Assembly: GCF_030284385.1 (NCBI RefSeq)
Contig: NZ_CP127221.1
Coordinates: 1,922,001 to 1,986,000, forward strand
Origin: Altererythrobacter rubellus
GTDB lineage: Bacteria; Pseudomonadota; Alphaproteobacteria; Sphingomonadales; Sphingomonadaceae
Reading direction: 5' to 3'
DNA length: 64,000 nt
Under the pieces are notes generated by a model that saw nothing but the letters and a program-made list of their open reading frames with translations, was not told where the DNA came from and ran no database searches. Within the stretch, counting starts at the first letter, position 1. Every line of letters starts with the position of its first letter. This document shows, piece by piece, positions 26,684-36,258 of the stretch. The position numbers and the translations under genes were made by a program.

Positions 26684-29116
26684 TCAGTTTTCGCTGCGAT
26701 TGAAGGCGTTTTTGGTCTTCAGACTTGGTTTTTCCACCCACGGCTCGTCGGGCCAGCGGTGCTTCGGATACCGCCCCTTCATATCTTTCTTCACATCTGC
26801 CCAGCTGCCACGCCAAAACCTGGGCAAATCTCGGGTCGACTGAATCGGACGGCCAGCCGGGCTGGCCAGCTTCATTAACAGTGGTGTGCGCCCGATCATC
26901 GGGTGCTGGTCCAATCCGAACAGGGCCTGCACACGAACTTCAACTGATGGAGCGTCATCGCCAGCATAATCGATCGTGTGACATGTTCCGGCAGGTGATG
27001 TGAACTCGCGCGGAGCCAATCGGTCCAACTGTTGGCGCGTGCCCCAATCGAGCTGATTGAGGATGGCTTCAATCAGCTTTCCGCGCGGCACATCGAGATC
27101 GCGCCGTCCATACAGTATCGGTCTCAGCCATGTGTCGGCGCTGTCTCGGAGCCTTTGTAGTTCAAGCGCTTCAATCTGTACGAATTTTCCGCGTGCCAAT
27201 AGGTCAGCAGGCAGGAGTTCTCCCAAGCTTTCCAACGCCTTTTCCACTAGCTTATCCACAATCGCTTCCGGGTCTGGCGCGGGGTCTGGACCACTCGCCA
27301 AGATGATCGCACCGAGCCTCCGCTCTAGCCGCGCCTCAGCACGCTTTTCCTCATTATTCCAGTTTATTACCGAGCGCTTTTCAACCAGGTATTGAAGATG
27401 CTCTTCGATGTCTTGCACGCTCAGTTCCGCTGCTGCGGCGATCCGCGCGCCCTTTGCCTGACCCTGCGCATCGCCAATAACTATCCACTCCGCACGCGCC
27501 AGAGGTGAAGCAGGATCAAGTTGAAAGCCCCTGCCACCAGCCGACAGCCATTGCTCGCCAGACTTGTCGCGTCTTCTCGCGACAAAATCAGGCCGCGCAA
27601 ATGCGAGGAAAAGTGCTGGATTGCGTGGCTCCGGTTCCGTGCCTGAAATTAACCGCCCCGCTGCCTTTGCCCAGCCCTGAGCAAGCTTGCGCGAGGCTTC
27701 TGCGCGTTTACCCCGATCGCCGTTCCAATGGTCCAGGCGCTGAAGCAGATCCTCACCGCGACCGCCGAGCCCGCGCTCCTGCACGAGCAGAACCAACTTC
27801 GCTGCGTCAAACGCTTGCGAAACCTCCGCTCCGAATAGCACCGCGGCAGCAGCGAAGGGATCTAGGGGCAATGAAGCGATCTGATTGCCTTGCGCAGTTA
27901 TCCTGCCGTCTTCGTCCAGAGCCCCCATTTTCAACAGAGAAGTGCGCGCGGTGGCAATTGCGGCTTCCGGTGGGGGATCGATCCAGGCCAGGCTCGCATG
28001 GTCAGAACTTCCCCATTTTGCAAGTTTCAGGACCAGAGGCGCCAGATCGGCTGTCTCGATCTCAGCGGGAGCGAACGCTGGGCGGCCAGCATGCCCACCT
28101 TCTTCCCACAAGCGGTAGGCCACGCCCGGCCCTTGGCGGGCGGCGCGGCCGGCCCTTTGCGCTGATGCCGCTTGACTGGCGCGGCGGGTAACCAGCCGAG
28201 TAGTTCCAGCTGCCTTGTCGAATTCGGCATATCGCGCGAGACCGCTATCGATGACGACAGATACTCCGTCCAGCGTCAGCGAAGTCTCGGCAATGTCTGT
28301 TGCGAGCACAATCCGTCGGTGACCGCCCGCATCGCGTTTGATCGCTGCGCGCTGCTGCGCGGGCTGAACTTGCCCGTGCAGTGGAAGGATGGGCACATCA
28401 GGCAAACGTGCTTCCAGGCGTTCTCTTGTGCGTTCAATCTCACCGACACCAGGAAGGAACGCCAGCAATTCCCCCTCTGTCTCTCGCCAAGCCTGCATCA
28501 CCGCATCGGCCATCGCGTCTTCAATGCGCGCATCGGGTCGCGAACCCAGCCATTCAATACGTAAAGGATACGCGCGCCCTTCACTTTCGATAACTGGTGC
28601 GCGATTCCCCAGAAGCTTCGCAAAGCGCGCACCATCTATCGTTGCGCTCATAACCAATATGCGCAGGTCATTGCGCAAGACGGCGCGGCTTTCCAAGGCC
28701 AGCGCCAGACCAAGATCGCTGTCCAGATGCCGCTCATGCGCTTCGTCGAACAAGACAACGGAAATGCCTGCCAGTTCAGGGTCTTCGATGATACGGTTTA
28801 CGAAGATGGCCTCTGTTACGACCAGAACGCGCGTTTTGGCCGATGTTTTGCTATCCAACCGGGTCACATAACCGACTGTTTCACCAGGTTTCTCGCCCAG
28901 TATTTCCGCCATACGTTCTGCTGCTGCGCGAGCCGCAACTCGCCGCGGTGAAGTGAGGATTATCTGTCCAGTGCACCAGGCTTCTTCAAGCAGGGCCGGG
29001 GCCACAGCCGTAGTCTTGCCCGCACCCGGCGGCGCAACAAGCACCGCAGCGCCAGAATCTGCCAGTGCTGTCGTCAACTCTCCGAGTTTCTCATCTATTG
29101 GCAGTTCGAGAAGCAT
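26684..29116 (-). CDS. hrpB: ATP-dependent helicase HrpB
   Basis: An 810-residue DEAH-box RNA helicase: motif I APPGAGKTT, motif II DEAH in LFDEAHERHLDSD, motif III SATI, and the C-terminal QRAGRAARQGPG, followed by the HrpB-specific C-terminal domain. Its role is poorly known; in other bacteria it affects mRNA processing or surface structures. I chose ATG 29116 (MLLELPIDEKLG) over the TTG six codons upstream. The gene may share a transcript with the NDUFS4-like gene. Confidence 0.93.
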   Translation of the reverse strand: MLLELPIDEKLGELTTALADSGAAVLVAPPGAGKTTAVAPALLEEAWCTGQIILTSPRRVAARAAAERMAEILGEKPGETVGYVTRLDSKTSAKTRVLVVTEAIFVNRIIEDPELAGISVVLFDEAHERHLDSDLGLALALESRAVLRNDLRILVMSATIDGARFAKLLGNRAPVIESEGRAYPLRIEWLGSRPDARIEDAMADAVMQAWRETEGELLAFLPGVGEIERTRERLEARLPDVPILPLHGQVQPAQQRAAIKRDAGGHRRIVLATDIAETSLTLDGVSVVIDSGLARYAEFDKAAGTTRLVTRRASQAASAQRAGRAARQGPGVAYRLWEEGGHAGRPAFAPAEIETADLAPLVLKLAKWGSSDHASLAWIDPPPEAAIATARTSLLKMGALDEDGRITAQGNQIASLPLDPFAAAAVLFGAEVSQAFDAAKLVLLVQERGLGGRGEDLLQRLDHWNGDRGKRAEASRKLAQGWAKAAGRLISGTEPEPRNPALFLAFARPDFVARRRDKSGEQWLSAGGRGFQLDPASPLARAEWIVIGDAQGQAKGARIAAAAELSVQDIEEHLQYLVEKRSVINWNNEEKRAEARLERRLGAIILASGPDPAPDPEAIVDKLVEKALESLGELLPADLLARGKFVQIEALELQRLRDSADTWLRPILYGRRDLDVPRGKLIEAILNQLDWGTRQQLDRLAPREFTSPAGTCHTIDYAGDDAPSVEVRVQALFGLDQHPMIGRTPLLMKLASPAGRPIQSTRDLPRFWRGSWADVKKDMKGRYPKHRWPDEPWVEKPSLKTKNAFNRSEN

Positions 29117-29275
29117 AGCTAGCCCCTGCCACAATCAGACACGCAGGCACAGATTGAAATTTGCTGTTAGAAGACAGCATCTTTCGCGCTTTGGTTGCGA
29201 AAGCCCGCGCAGACTCGTCCGTTCGTTCGGGTCTGCTAACTGTGATGGGTCGAAGTTTGAAGGGGGAATACATTC

Positions 29276-30070
29276 ATGAAGAAACTTATGACTGCCGCAG
29301 CTGCGGTGACGCTGGTATTCGGTGTGGCCGCTTGAGGCGAAACGGCAGAAGCTCCGGCAGAAACAGGGCTGTCTGGCACCTGGAAAGCCAATGTCGAATC
29401 TGCCGAGTTCGAGAATAGTGTCAACAGCTACACCGTAGCCGATGGCACATATACTTGTAATCATTGCATACCGCCGTTCTCAGTGACCGCGGATGGCGAG
29501 TGGCAATCAGTCGAGCGTCCCGGTGTAGACAACCTCAAGGTAACCCTTGTTGACGATAGCACATTGGAATCCTCCAGCCGCAAGGGTGAGGAAGTTCCGG
29601 GAGAGTCGGCCTGGAATGTGAGCGAAGACGGACAGACGATGACCCTCAGCTGGACGAATTTCAGAGGCGATGAGACAACAAACGGCTCGACAACCTATGC
29701 GCGTGCCTCTGCCGGGCCAGACGGTTCGCATGCGGTATCGGGCGAATGGACTGTCTCTCAACTCGGTGAAATGAGTGACGCAGCGGTTACCTGGACCTAT
29801 ACGATCGATGGCGACACGATTACCAGCACGGGCAACAGTGGTGGATACACCGCGACATTGGGCGGTGATCCGGTCACTCCTGAAGATGATGACACTGGTG
29901 GGGTTCTGGCCGTCGATAAGACTGGTGAGAACAGCTACCGCGAGACCTATTCACGCGATGGAGAAGTGATCAACGTTCTGGATCTGACTGTAGATGGTGA
30001 CACGCTCTCAGGTGCTTCGACTGACCCTCGTGACGGAAGCACCGTCAGATGGACAGAAAAACGTCATTAA
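29276..30070 (+). pseudogene. Lipoprotein gene with UGA at the lipobox cysteine
   Basis: The frame from ATG 29276 (strong AGGGGGA upstream) encodes a lipoprotein signal, MKKLMTAAAAVTLVFGVAA, then TGA at 29333-29335, then GETAEAPAETGLSGTWK and an uninterrupted frame to 30070 (264 codons). The TGA falls exactly where the acylated cysteine of the lipobox belongs (TGC or TGT), so one base change explains it. The rest looks intact: a beta-rich secreted domain with repeated GTW/GDT-type strands and a CNHC pair near residue 62. I recognise no named family. A weak GTG restart at 29483 would lack the signal. A terminator follows. Confidence 0.8.
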
Positions 30071-30096
30071 ATCCAGTTACTTAAGCTATGAATGTC

Positions 30097-30131
30097 CCGA
30101 CCCTGCATTGCTCAAGGTCGGTATTTTCTTT
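30097..30131 (+). terminator. Intrinsic terminator after the lipoprotein gene
   Basis: CCGACC pairs with GGTCGG around a 13-nt loop, then TATTTTCTTT. It lies 26 bases after the 30070 stop, before the convergent polyprenyl synthase. Confidence 0.75.
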
Positions 30132-30147
30132 GCTTTGCTAGGCTTGA

Positions 30148-31158
30148 TTAATAGCCGCGCGCGACCGCGAACATCGCCGCTTCAGCCATCGCCGCGCGAG
30201 CCTTGCTTTCCGGGAAGATAGAGATCGCATCGATAGCGCGCTGGGCAAAATGACGTGCCCGTTCGCGTGTATCTTCGACCGCATTGTGTCGCGCCATCAG
30301 CTCGCGTGCATATGCGAGGTCTTCATCTGAGGACCGGTGCCCCATGATCGCGTTTTTCCAGAACTTGCGCTCATCCTCTCCGCCACGCGCATAGGCCAGA
30401 ATGACCGGTAGAGTCATCTTGCCTTCGCGGAAATCATCGCCCTGCTCTTTGCCCATTTCGGTCGCATCCGAATCGTAATCGATCGCATCATCGACCAGCT
30501 GGAACGCGACTCCTAGATTGCGCCCGTAATCTTCCAACGCGCGTTCTTTTTCTTCATCGCATTCTGCAACAACCGCACTGATCTGGCTGGCGGCTGCAAA
30601 CAATGCGGCCGTTTTTGCACCGATGATATGCAGATAGCGCTCTTCACTGGTTTCAATTTGACGTTGCGCTGACAACTGGGAGACTTCCCCCTCAGCAATC
30701 ACCGCACTGGCATGGCTGAGTATCTTCAAAACCCGCAGGCTGCCATCTTCAGTCATCAACTCGAACGCGCGGCTAAACAGGAAATCACCGACCAGAACCG
30801 TCGCTGGGTTACCGAAAATGATGTTGGCTGCCGCCTTGCCACGGCGCAGTTCGCTGCCGTCGACGACATCGTCGTGCAGCAAGGTGGCGGTATGAATGAA
30901 TTCAACAGCGGCTGCAAGCAGATGATGCCGCGAACCCTGATAGCCAACCAGTTCGGCTCCAGCGAGCGTAAGCATCGGACGAAGACGTTTTCCGCCGCCA
31001 GAGATCAGATGGCCGGCGAGTCGCGGAATAAGCGGGATCTCGCTCTGCATCCGGTCGAGAATTACCGTATTCACCGCATTCATACCGTTTGCCGTCAGCG
31101 CGAGCATAGGCTCAAGCGATGGCTGTTTTCGGGGAAGCGGGACGACTGTTGCACTCAT
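30148..31158 (-). CDS. Long-chain polyprenyl diphosphate synthase (octaprenyl/decaprenyl type)
   Basis: A 336-residue all-helical trans-prenyltransferase. The first aspartate-rich motif is LLHDDVVDGSELRRG and the second is QLVDDAIDYDSD; GGGKRLRP binds isopentenyl diphosphate. The small residue before the first motif fits long products, so it most likely makes the side chain of ubiquinone. I chose ATG 31158 (MSATVVPLPRKQPS); the longer frame runs into the chorismate mutase start region. It is divergent from chorismate mutase, 65 bp apart. Confidence 0.92.
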   Translation of the reverse strand: MSATVVPLPRKQPSLEPMLALTANGMNAVNTVILDRMQSEIPLIPRLAGHLISGGGKRLRPMLTLAGAELVGYQGSRHHLLAAAVEFIHTATLLHDDVVDGSELRRGKAAANIIFGNPATVLVGDFLFSRAFELMTEDGSLRVLKILSHASAVIAEGEVSQLSAQRQIETSEERYLHIIGAKTAALFAAASQISAVVAECDEEKERALEDYGRNLGVAFQLVDDAIDYDSDATEMGKEQGDDFREGKMTLPVILAYARGGEDERKFWKNAIMGHRSSDEDLAYARELMARHNAVEDTRERARHFAQRAIDAISIFPESKARAAMAEAAMFAVARGY

Positions 31159-31223
31159 GCCACGCCACATTAAGGTCACAAGCGCGCTTGGCAAGGCTGG
31201 ATTTGATGCTAGCTTTGCAAGTG

Positions 31224-31532
31224 ATGTCCGATGAAACGCAAACCTCGTCCGAACCCGATCGGGTCCTGTCCGCTTACCGCAAGAGCATCGACAATATCGA
31301 TGCTGCAATAATTCATATGCTGGCCGAGCGGTTTCGCATCACGCAGGCCGTCGGCGAATACAAGGCGAAGGTTACTCTGCCGCCTGCCGACCCGGCGCGC
31401 GAGGAGCGCCAGATATCGCGCCTGCGCAAATTGTCCGAAGAGGCTGATCTCGACCCTGAGTTCAGCGAGAAATTCCTGCGCTTCATCATCGAAGAAGTCA
31501 TCCGTCACCACGAAAAGGCTCGTGGGGCATAG
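31224..31532 (+). CDS. Chorismate mutase (AroQ class)
   Basis: A 102-residue all-helical protein of the AroQ fold that converts chorismate to prephenate for phenylalanine and tyrosine. The pattern YRKSIDNIDAAIIHMLAERF, then AVGEYKA and the C-terminal FIIEEVIRHHEKAR match. It is a stand-alone domain with no fused dehydratase. I chose ATG 31224 (MSDETQTSS); ATG 31206 is possible. Confidence 0.9.
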   Translation: MSDETQTSSEPDRVLSAYRKSIDNIDAAIIHMLAERFRITQAVGEYKAKVTLPPADPAREERQISRLRKLSEEADLDPEFSEKFLRFIIEEVIRHHEKARGA

Positions 31533-31682
31533 ACAATTGCAATCCTAAGTATTCGTACGAGGGGTGGTGATCAGCATAGATTGGAGACGCCGGTATAGGG
31601 ATAGGCCATGCCCTCGCCTCCAAACCTTGCCGCGCATGATCTTGATCAACAGGCCCCGTAGCCAAGGCACGCTGCATAGCGC

Positions 31683-32006
31683 TTGCGGCTCCATTTGCCA
31701 GCGCACCTGACATTCGTCGGACGAAGAAGCTCGTGTCTGATCGAAAACATCTCTCAGACCGGGGCACAGCTGGTTGTCGATGGCGCGCCCCGTAGAGGCG
31801 AGGAAGACCAACTCAAGTGTGAAGACCTCCTGGCATTCTTTCGCACGGTATGGAGTGCTGGCAATCTAGTCGGTGTCGAGTTTGACGAGACGATTCCTCT
31901 TCAGACGCTTCTCAATCTGCGCCGCATCAACGACGCTTATTCGGACTTCCAGCGCATGGAGGCCAGGAGTACCGCGCGTCGCTGGGTGGCTGGCGAATTG
32001 CGCTAA
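31683..32006 (+). CDS. PilZ-domain protein, 5' end uncertain
   Basis: A 107-residue open frame containing a PilZ core: LPAHLTF, then NISQTGAQL (the N-x-S-x-x-G motif) and GVEFDE. PilZ domains bind cyclic di-GMP, but the arginine motif expected just upstream of the first strand is missing here. The only start in frame is TTG 31683, inside the first beta strand. An ATG at 31608 in the same frame is cut off by TAG codons at 31659 and 31680. The 5' end may therefore be damaged, and c-di-GMP binding is doubtful. The last four bases overlap the histidine kinase stop on the other strand. Confidence 0.6.
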   Translation: MRLHLPAHLTFVGRRSSCLIENISQTGAQLVVDGAPRRGEEDQLKCEDLLAFFRTVWSAGNLVGVEFDETIPLQTLLNLRRINDAYSDFQRMEARSTARRWVAGELR

Positions 32007-33427
32007 TCTGCAACTGTCGCCGCGCGTGGGAGCGATAACCGGACCAGCAATCCGTCCAAGTCTTCGCTTTCGCCAAGCGTTACGCTGCCGCCGTAGATCT
32101 CTGCCACGTCACGCACAATCGCCAGGCCGAGACCCGTACCGGGTTTGCCAGTGTCGAGCCGAACCCCGCGATCAAAGATGCGCTCTCTTTCGCCGTCGGG
32201 AATGCCCATGCCATCGTCTTCAACCCAAATGATGCTATGGTGGTCATCCGGCTCGGCATCGACAGTTACAAACACACTGCCACCGCCATACTTCGCCGCA
32301 TTTTCTACGAGATTGCCGAGGATTTCATCCAGGTCCTGCCGCTCGATCGCGACGGCAGCTTCCTGATTACCTGCCAGATCGAAACGAACGCCCTGATGAA
32401 TACGCGTGACTGCGCGCAGCACAGATTCAACGCTCGGCCAAACCTCCGCCCTTGAACGACCGGAAGAACGTCTGCCCACCGCGCGTGCGCGGGCAAGATG
32501 GTGATCGACATGGCGTTGCATGGACTTGGTTTCGCGGAAAACAAGCCTATCCAGCTTGGGATCGCGAGCGGTCGCGGCATTGGTCAGCACAGTCAGCGGT
32601 GTTTTTAATGCATGGGCCAGATTGCCCGCATGGGTGCGCGCCTCTTCGGCTTGCCGTTCGGAATGCTCGAGCAACTCGTTGAGTTCCTGAACCAATGGCT
32701 GGACTTCGGTGGGAAGCGGCTCGGAAATGCTGCTTGCACCAGTATTGCGCAATTTCTGGATCGCTGCGCGAACACGGCGCAGGGGGGACAGGCCATAGCG
32801 GATTTGGAACAGTGTCATCAAAAGCAGGCCGAGCCCCAGCAAGGCAAAACTGCTGATCAAAATCCCTCTGATCTCTGCAATCTGGTCGTCCAGCTCATCG
32901 GTTTCAGATGCGACCGCGAAGGTCCAGCGAACTTCACTATTCGGCAAGATGACTGAGCGTTCCACCATCCGCAGTTGCTCTCCGTCAAACTGAGCAGAAT
33001 CGTAGAAGTGCGCTTCATCATCGAAGTGATCGCCCTGCAATTGCAAGGTGCGGTCCCAAAGGCTTCTCGACGGATAGGGTTCATATCCCTCGCCGTTTAT
33101 CTGCCAATAAAGTCCGCTGTTCGGTTCCAGAAAACGCTGGTCGCCGAGGATGCGATTAAAGAAGACTTCACCCCCCGCTTCAATCTCGGCCGAACCGATC
33201 ATCGCTGTCAGAATGTATTCCAACTGCTCGTCGAAGTTCCGCTCGACCAGATTGGTGAGCGTGCGATCAAGTGCGATGCCTCCGCCAACCAACAGCACAG
33301 CAATCCAGCCAGCCGCGATCAGCAGCATGCGCCGCGCGACGCTGCCCTGGCTTACAGGTGCTTCGTCGGATATCGCCCTATGCTCGTGGAGCTTCTGCGG
33401 GGTCGTCGAGGCTGTATCCGAGGCCAC
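32003..33427 (-). CDS. Sensor histidine kinase
   Basis: A 474-residue membrane kinase. The order is N-terminal tail, membrane helix (about 34-52), periplasmic sensor region (53-180), second helix (188-208), HAMP-like linker, dimerisation domain with the phospho-accepting His in NLAHALKTPLT, and an HATPase with N-box NLVENAAKYGG and G-boxes GMGIPDGE and GKPGTGLGLA. It is the partner of the response regulator, whose 3' end it overlaps by 50 bp if GTG 33427 is the start; ATG 33328 is the alternative. The layout resembles PhoQ/FeuQ-type kinases, but the signal is unknown. Confidence 0.93.
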   Translation of the reverse strand: MASDTASTTPQKLHEHRAISDEAPVSQGSVARRMLLIAAGWIAVLLVGGGIALDRTLTNLVERNFDEQLEYILTAMIGSAEIEAGGEVFFNRILGDQRFLEPNSGLYWQINGEGYEPYPSRSLWDRTLQLQGDHFDDEAHFYDSAQFDGEQLRMVERSVILPNSEVRWTFAVASETDELDDQIAEIRGILISSFALLGLGLLLMTLFQIRYGLSPLRRVRAAIQKLRNTGASSISEPLPTEVQPLVQELNELLEHSERQAEEARTHAGNLAHALKTPLTVLTNAATARDPKLDRLVFRETKSMQRHVDHHLARARAVGRRSSGRSRAEVWPSVESVLRAVTRIHQGVRFDLAGNQEAAVAIERQDLDEILGNLVENAAKYGGGSVFVTVDAEPDDHHSIIWVEDDGMGIPDGERERIFDRGVRLDTGKPGTGLGLAIVRDVAEIYGGSVTLGESEDLDGLLVRLSLPRAATVAD

Positions 33428-34055
33428 GGATCGTAGTGATTACCTCTGCGCCAAGTTTCTTACGGATGCGGGTGACAAACACTTCGATCGTGTTCGAATC
33501 GCGGTCGAAGTCCTGATCATAGATGTGCTCGATTAACTCAGTCCGACTGACGACCTTGCCCTTGTGATGCATCAGATAGCTGAGCAGCTTATATTCCTGA
33601 GCGGTCAGTTTGACCGGCTCGCCATTCAGCGTGACACGGCCTGAACGCGTGTCCAAACGCACGTCACCGGCGGTCAGCTCTGCCGAAGTGTTGCCCGAAG
33701 CACGGCGAATGAGCGCGCGCAGGCGAGCGATCAGCTCTTCGGTTTGGAATGGCTTTGCAAGATAATCATCCGCGCCAGCGTCCAGCCCGGCAACCTTGTC
33801 TGACCAACTGTCACGCGCAGTCAGCACCAGCACCGGAAAGCCGCGGCCTTCCTTGCGCCACATGCCAAGCACCGTCAGGCCGTCAATCTCGGGCAGACCA
33901 AGATCAAGCACAACCGCGTCATATTCTTCAGTGCTTCCAAGGAAATGGCCGTCTTCACCATCGGTGGAGAGATCGACCGCATAGCCGTTCTGCTCCAGCG
34001 TTGATTTCAACTGCTGACCTAGGGTCGGTTCGTCTTCGACAATAAGAATGCGCAT
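33378..34055 (-). CDS. OmpR/PhoB-family response regulator
   Basis: A 225-residue regulator. The receiver domain has the acidic pair ED at residues 7-8, the phospho-acceptor in VVLDLGLPEIDG and the conserved Lys in YLAKPFQ. A winged-helix domain (about 125-220, ending TTIRGLGYSLD) binds DNA. It pairs with the downstream histidine kinase. Upstream, 101 bp away, a PepSY protein is encoded on the same strand; such small periplasmic proteins often modulate PhoPQ-like systems. Confidence 0.94.
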   Translation of the reverse strand: MRILIVEDEPTLGQQLKSTLEQNGYAVDLSTDGEDGHFLGSTEEYDAVVLDLGLPEIDGLTVLGMWRKEGRGFPVLVLTARDSWSDKVAGLDAGADDYLAKPFQTEELIARLRALIRRASGNTSAELTAGDVRLDTRSGRVTLNGEPVKLTAQEYKLLSYLMHHKGKVVSRTELIEHIYDQDFDRDSNTIEVFVTRIRKKLGAEVITTIRGLGYSLDDPAEAPRA

Positions 34056-34156
34056 ATTTGCCTGCTAGTCCTAGATCAATTGTCGGGAGTGTTGAGCGTT
34101 TGCGTAGCCAGCGTCAAGCGCACGGCGTGATTGTCCACCTGCATTCAGCGAAAGTC

Positions 34157-34465
34157 TCAGCTCGAACGGCGGATTATGCGGCCAGTGCGCGCATCAACGT
34201 CAACATAAGTCACCCGGCCATCCTTGATGAACTTCAGCCTGTATGCGCGCGCCGTGGCATCATATGCTGGTCCAAGGTATTCACTACCGCGCATTTGCGG
34301 CAGAACCCGCCGCTCGATCTCGCGCAGAGACAACACATTGCCGGCGCGCATTTCCTTGCGCGCTTCGTTCTGGTCATTTCGCGATTGCTCATGCGCCGGA
34401 GCCGGAGCTGCAAGACCGGTAGCGACAATGGCAAACGCAGCCAAAAGAGATGCAATCCGTTTCAT
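34157..34465 (-). CDS. Small secreted PepSY-domain protein
   Basis: A 102-residue protein with a signal peptide (cleavage near APAHA, about residue 25) and one PepSY-type domain: NVLSLREIERRVL, AYRLKFIKDGRVTYVDVDARTGRI. PepSY domains inhibit peptidases or sense envelope state. It ends in RRSS and starts at ATG 34465. It lies upstream of the two-component genes in the same direction, a common arrangement in alphaproteobacteria. Confidence 0.85.
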   Translation of the reverse strand: MKRIASLLAAFAIVATGLAAPAPAHEQSRNDQNEARKEMRAGNVLSLREIERRVLPQMRGSEYLGPAYDATARAYRLKFIKDGRVTYVDVDARTGRIIRRSS

Positions 34466-34607
34466 GGTGCTGTCATGCCTATTCGCGAGCCATTGAACAA
34501 GGTGTGAATATGCCGCCTTCCTGCGGTTCAGGAAACGCGCAATGGATAAGCAGTGGTTTGCAAGCCAAGTGCTGCACGCTAGGGCGATGGCAACTGGGAG
34601 ACACTCG

Positions 34608-36197
34608 ATGCTTAAGTCATTCTTCAGCGCAGCCGCACTCGCGAGCGCTGTAATTGCTTTTTCGGCGCCTGCAGCGGCACAAATGGAACGCGTGCCCGAT
34701 CGGCCAGCTGGCGAAGGCGAAGGACCATACGATACGCTGCTCATCAAGGGCGCAACGATTATCGATGGAACTGGCGCACCCCCAGAAGGGCCCGTCAGCA
34801 TCCTTGTCGAGGGCAACCGTATTGCCCGTATCCTTCGCGGTGGAGCGAATATCCCAGCCGATCGCGTAATTGATGCCAGCGGGATGTATATATTACCGGG
34901 GTTCGTCGACACTCACGGTCATAATGGCGATCCATCGAAGGCTCCTCAGCCATCCTATGGCTTTAAGCTCTGGCTTGCTCATGGGGTTACAAGCGTTCGC
35001 GGGGTCGGTTTCGGGTTTGGTCCAGACGATCCTTCGCTTGATCAGAAGCGCAGAAGCGCGGCCAATACGATCACCGCGCCTCGGCTGTTCGCTTACACTG
35101 TTCCAGGAGATGTATGGCCGAACGGCGCAATTCGCACGCCTCAGCAGGGCCGCGAATGGGTGCGCTGGATAGCAAAGCGGGGCTATGACGGGATCAAGTT
35201 CTTCAACAATGAAGATCCCGCCACGCTTGCCGCGATCCTGGATGAATCGGACAAGCTGGGGCTCGGCAGTGTCGCGCACCTGGGTCAACGCGGGGTAGCC
35301 GAAGTCAATGCAAGGGTCGCGACTGAGCTTGGGCTTGACGGTGTCACCCACTTCTATGGCCATTTTGAGAGCCTGCTCGATGGTGCCGCGCTGCCGCAAT
35401 ACCCCGCTGACTACAATTATCTGGATGAGCAATCACGCTTTGCATGGGTGGCAAGGCTGGCCGATCAGGTGGGCGATCCCGGCAGTGAGCAATGGAGCGC
35501 CTATATCGATCATTTGATCGAAAATGACGCAACGCTCAGCCCTACATTCAACATTTATTCGGCCAGTCGCGACGTTATGAAGGCGCGCAACATGGAATGG
35601 CACGAGAAATACACTCTGCCTTCGCTGATGCAATTCTACGCGCCGAGCCTGACCAATCACGGCAGCTATTACCATGACTGGACCAGCGAGGATGAAGTCG
35701 CCTGGCGCAATTTCTATCGCAAATGGTTCGATCTGACGCGCGAATTCAAGGACCGCGGCGGGCGCGTGACCGCTGGTTCCGATCCTGGCTATATTTACCA
35801 GACATGGGGTTTTGCCTATATCGGTGAGCTTGAGATGCTGCGCGAAGCGGGCCTGACGCCGCTTGAGGTTATTCAGGCAGCAACCATCAATGGCGCGCGC
35901 GAGATCTATGAGCCAAAAGGTGAAGAGCCGCCCATGGGTTCGATAAAGGAAGGCAAGCTCGCCGACCTTGTGATTGTGCCCGAAAACCCGCTTGCCAATC
36001 TGAAAGTGCTCTACGGCACTGGCCATACGCGCCTCAATCGTGAGACCAATACTCTCGAGACCGTCGGCGGTGTGCGGTGGACGATCAAGGACGGCATCGT
36101 GTTCGACGCGCCAGCGCTGCTGAAAGACGTGGCCGATATGGTCGAAATGCAGAAGCTGCGAGAAAACGCCATCATGCAGTCAAAGCAGGCAGAATAG
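34608..36197 (+). CDS. Secreted amidohydrolase-family protein
   Basis: A 529-residue periplasmic metal-dependent hydrolase. The signal peptide is MLKSFFSAAALASAVIAF ending APAAAQ (cleavage near 24). The amidohydrolase fold is shown by the first metal motif PGFVDTHGHNG, HLGQRG, TAGSDPG and the C-terminal strand motif GKLADLVIVPENPL. The substrate is not evident; relatives include imidazolonepropionase-like and dipeptidase enzymes. I chose ATG 34608, 22 codons inside the longest frame, because it begins the signal peptide. Confidence 0.9.
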   Translation: MLKSFFSAAALASAVIAFSAPAAAQMERVPDRPAGEGEGPYDTLLIKGATIIDGTGAPPEGPVSILVEGNRIARILRGGANIPADRVIDASGMYILPGFVDTHGHNGDPSKAPQPSYGFKLWLAHGVTSVRGVGFGFGPDDPSLDQKRRSAANTITAPRLFAYTVPGDVWPNGAIRTPQQGREWVRWIAKRGYDGIKFFNNEDPATLAAILDESDKLGLGSVAHLGQRGVAEVNARVATELGLDGVTHFYGHFESLLDGAALPQYPADYNYLDEQSRFAWVARLADQVGDPGSEQWSAYIDHLIENDATLSPTFNIYSASRDVMKARNMEWHEKYTLPSLMQFYAPSLTNHGSYYHDWTSEDEVAWRNFYRKWFDLTREFKDRGGRVTAGSDPGYIYQTWGFAYIGELEMLREAGLTPLEVIQAATINGAREIYEPKGEEPPMGSIKEGKLADLVIVPENPLANLKVLYGTGHTRLNRETNTLETVGGVRWTIKDGIVFDAPALLKDVADMVEMQKLRENAIMQSKQAE

Positions 36198-36258
36198 TAA
36201 CAACCGCATGCGGTGATGGCTTGCGGGGCGGCGCGCCCTCGCCTACCTGCCGCCCACT

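Noticed and set aside
29333..29335. Selenocysteine at the lipobox
   Set aside because: No convincing SECIS hairpin follows the UGA and no selenocysteine gene is in the window; a point mutation of TGC is far simpler.
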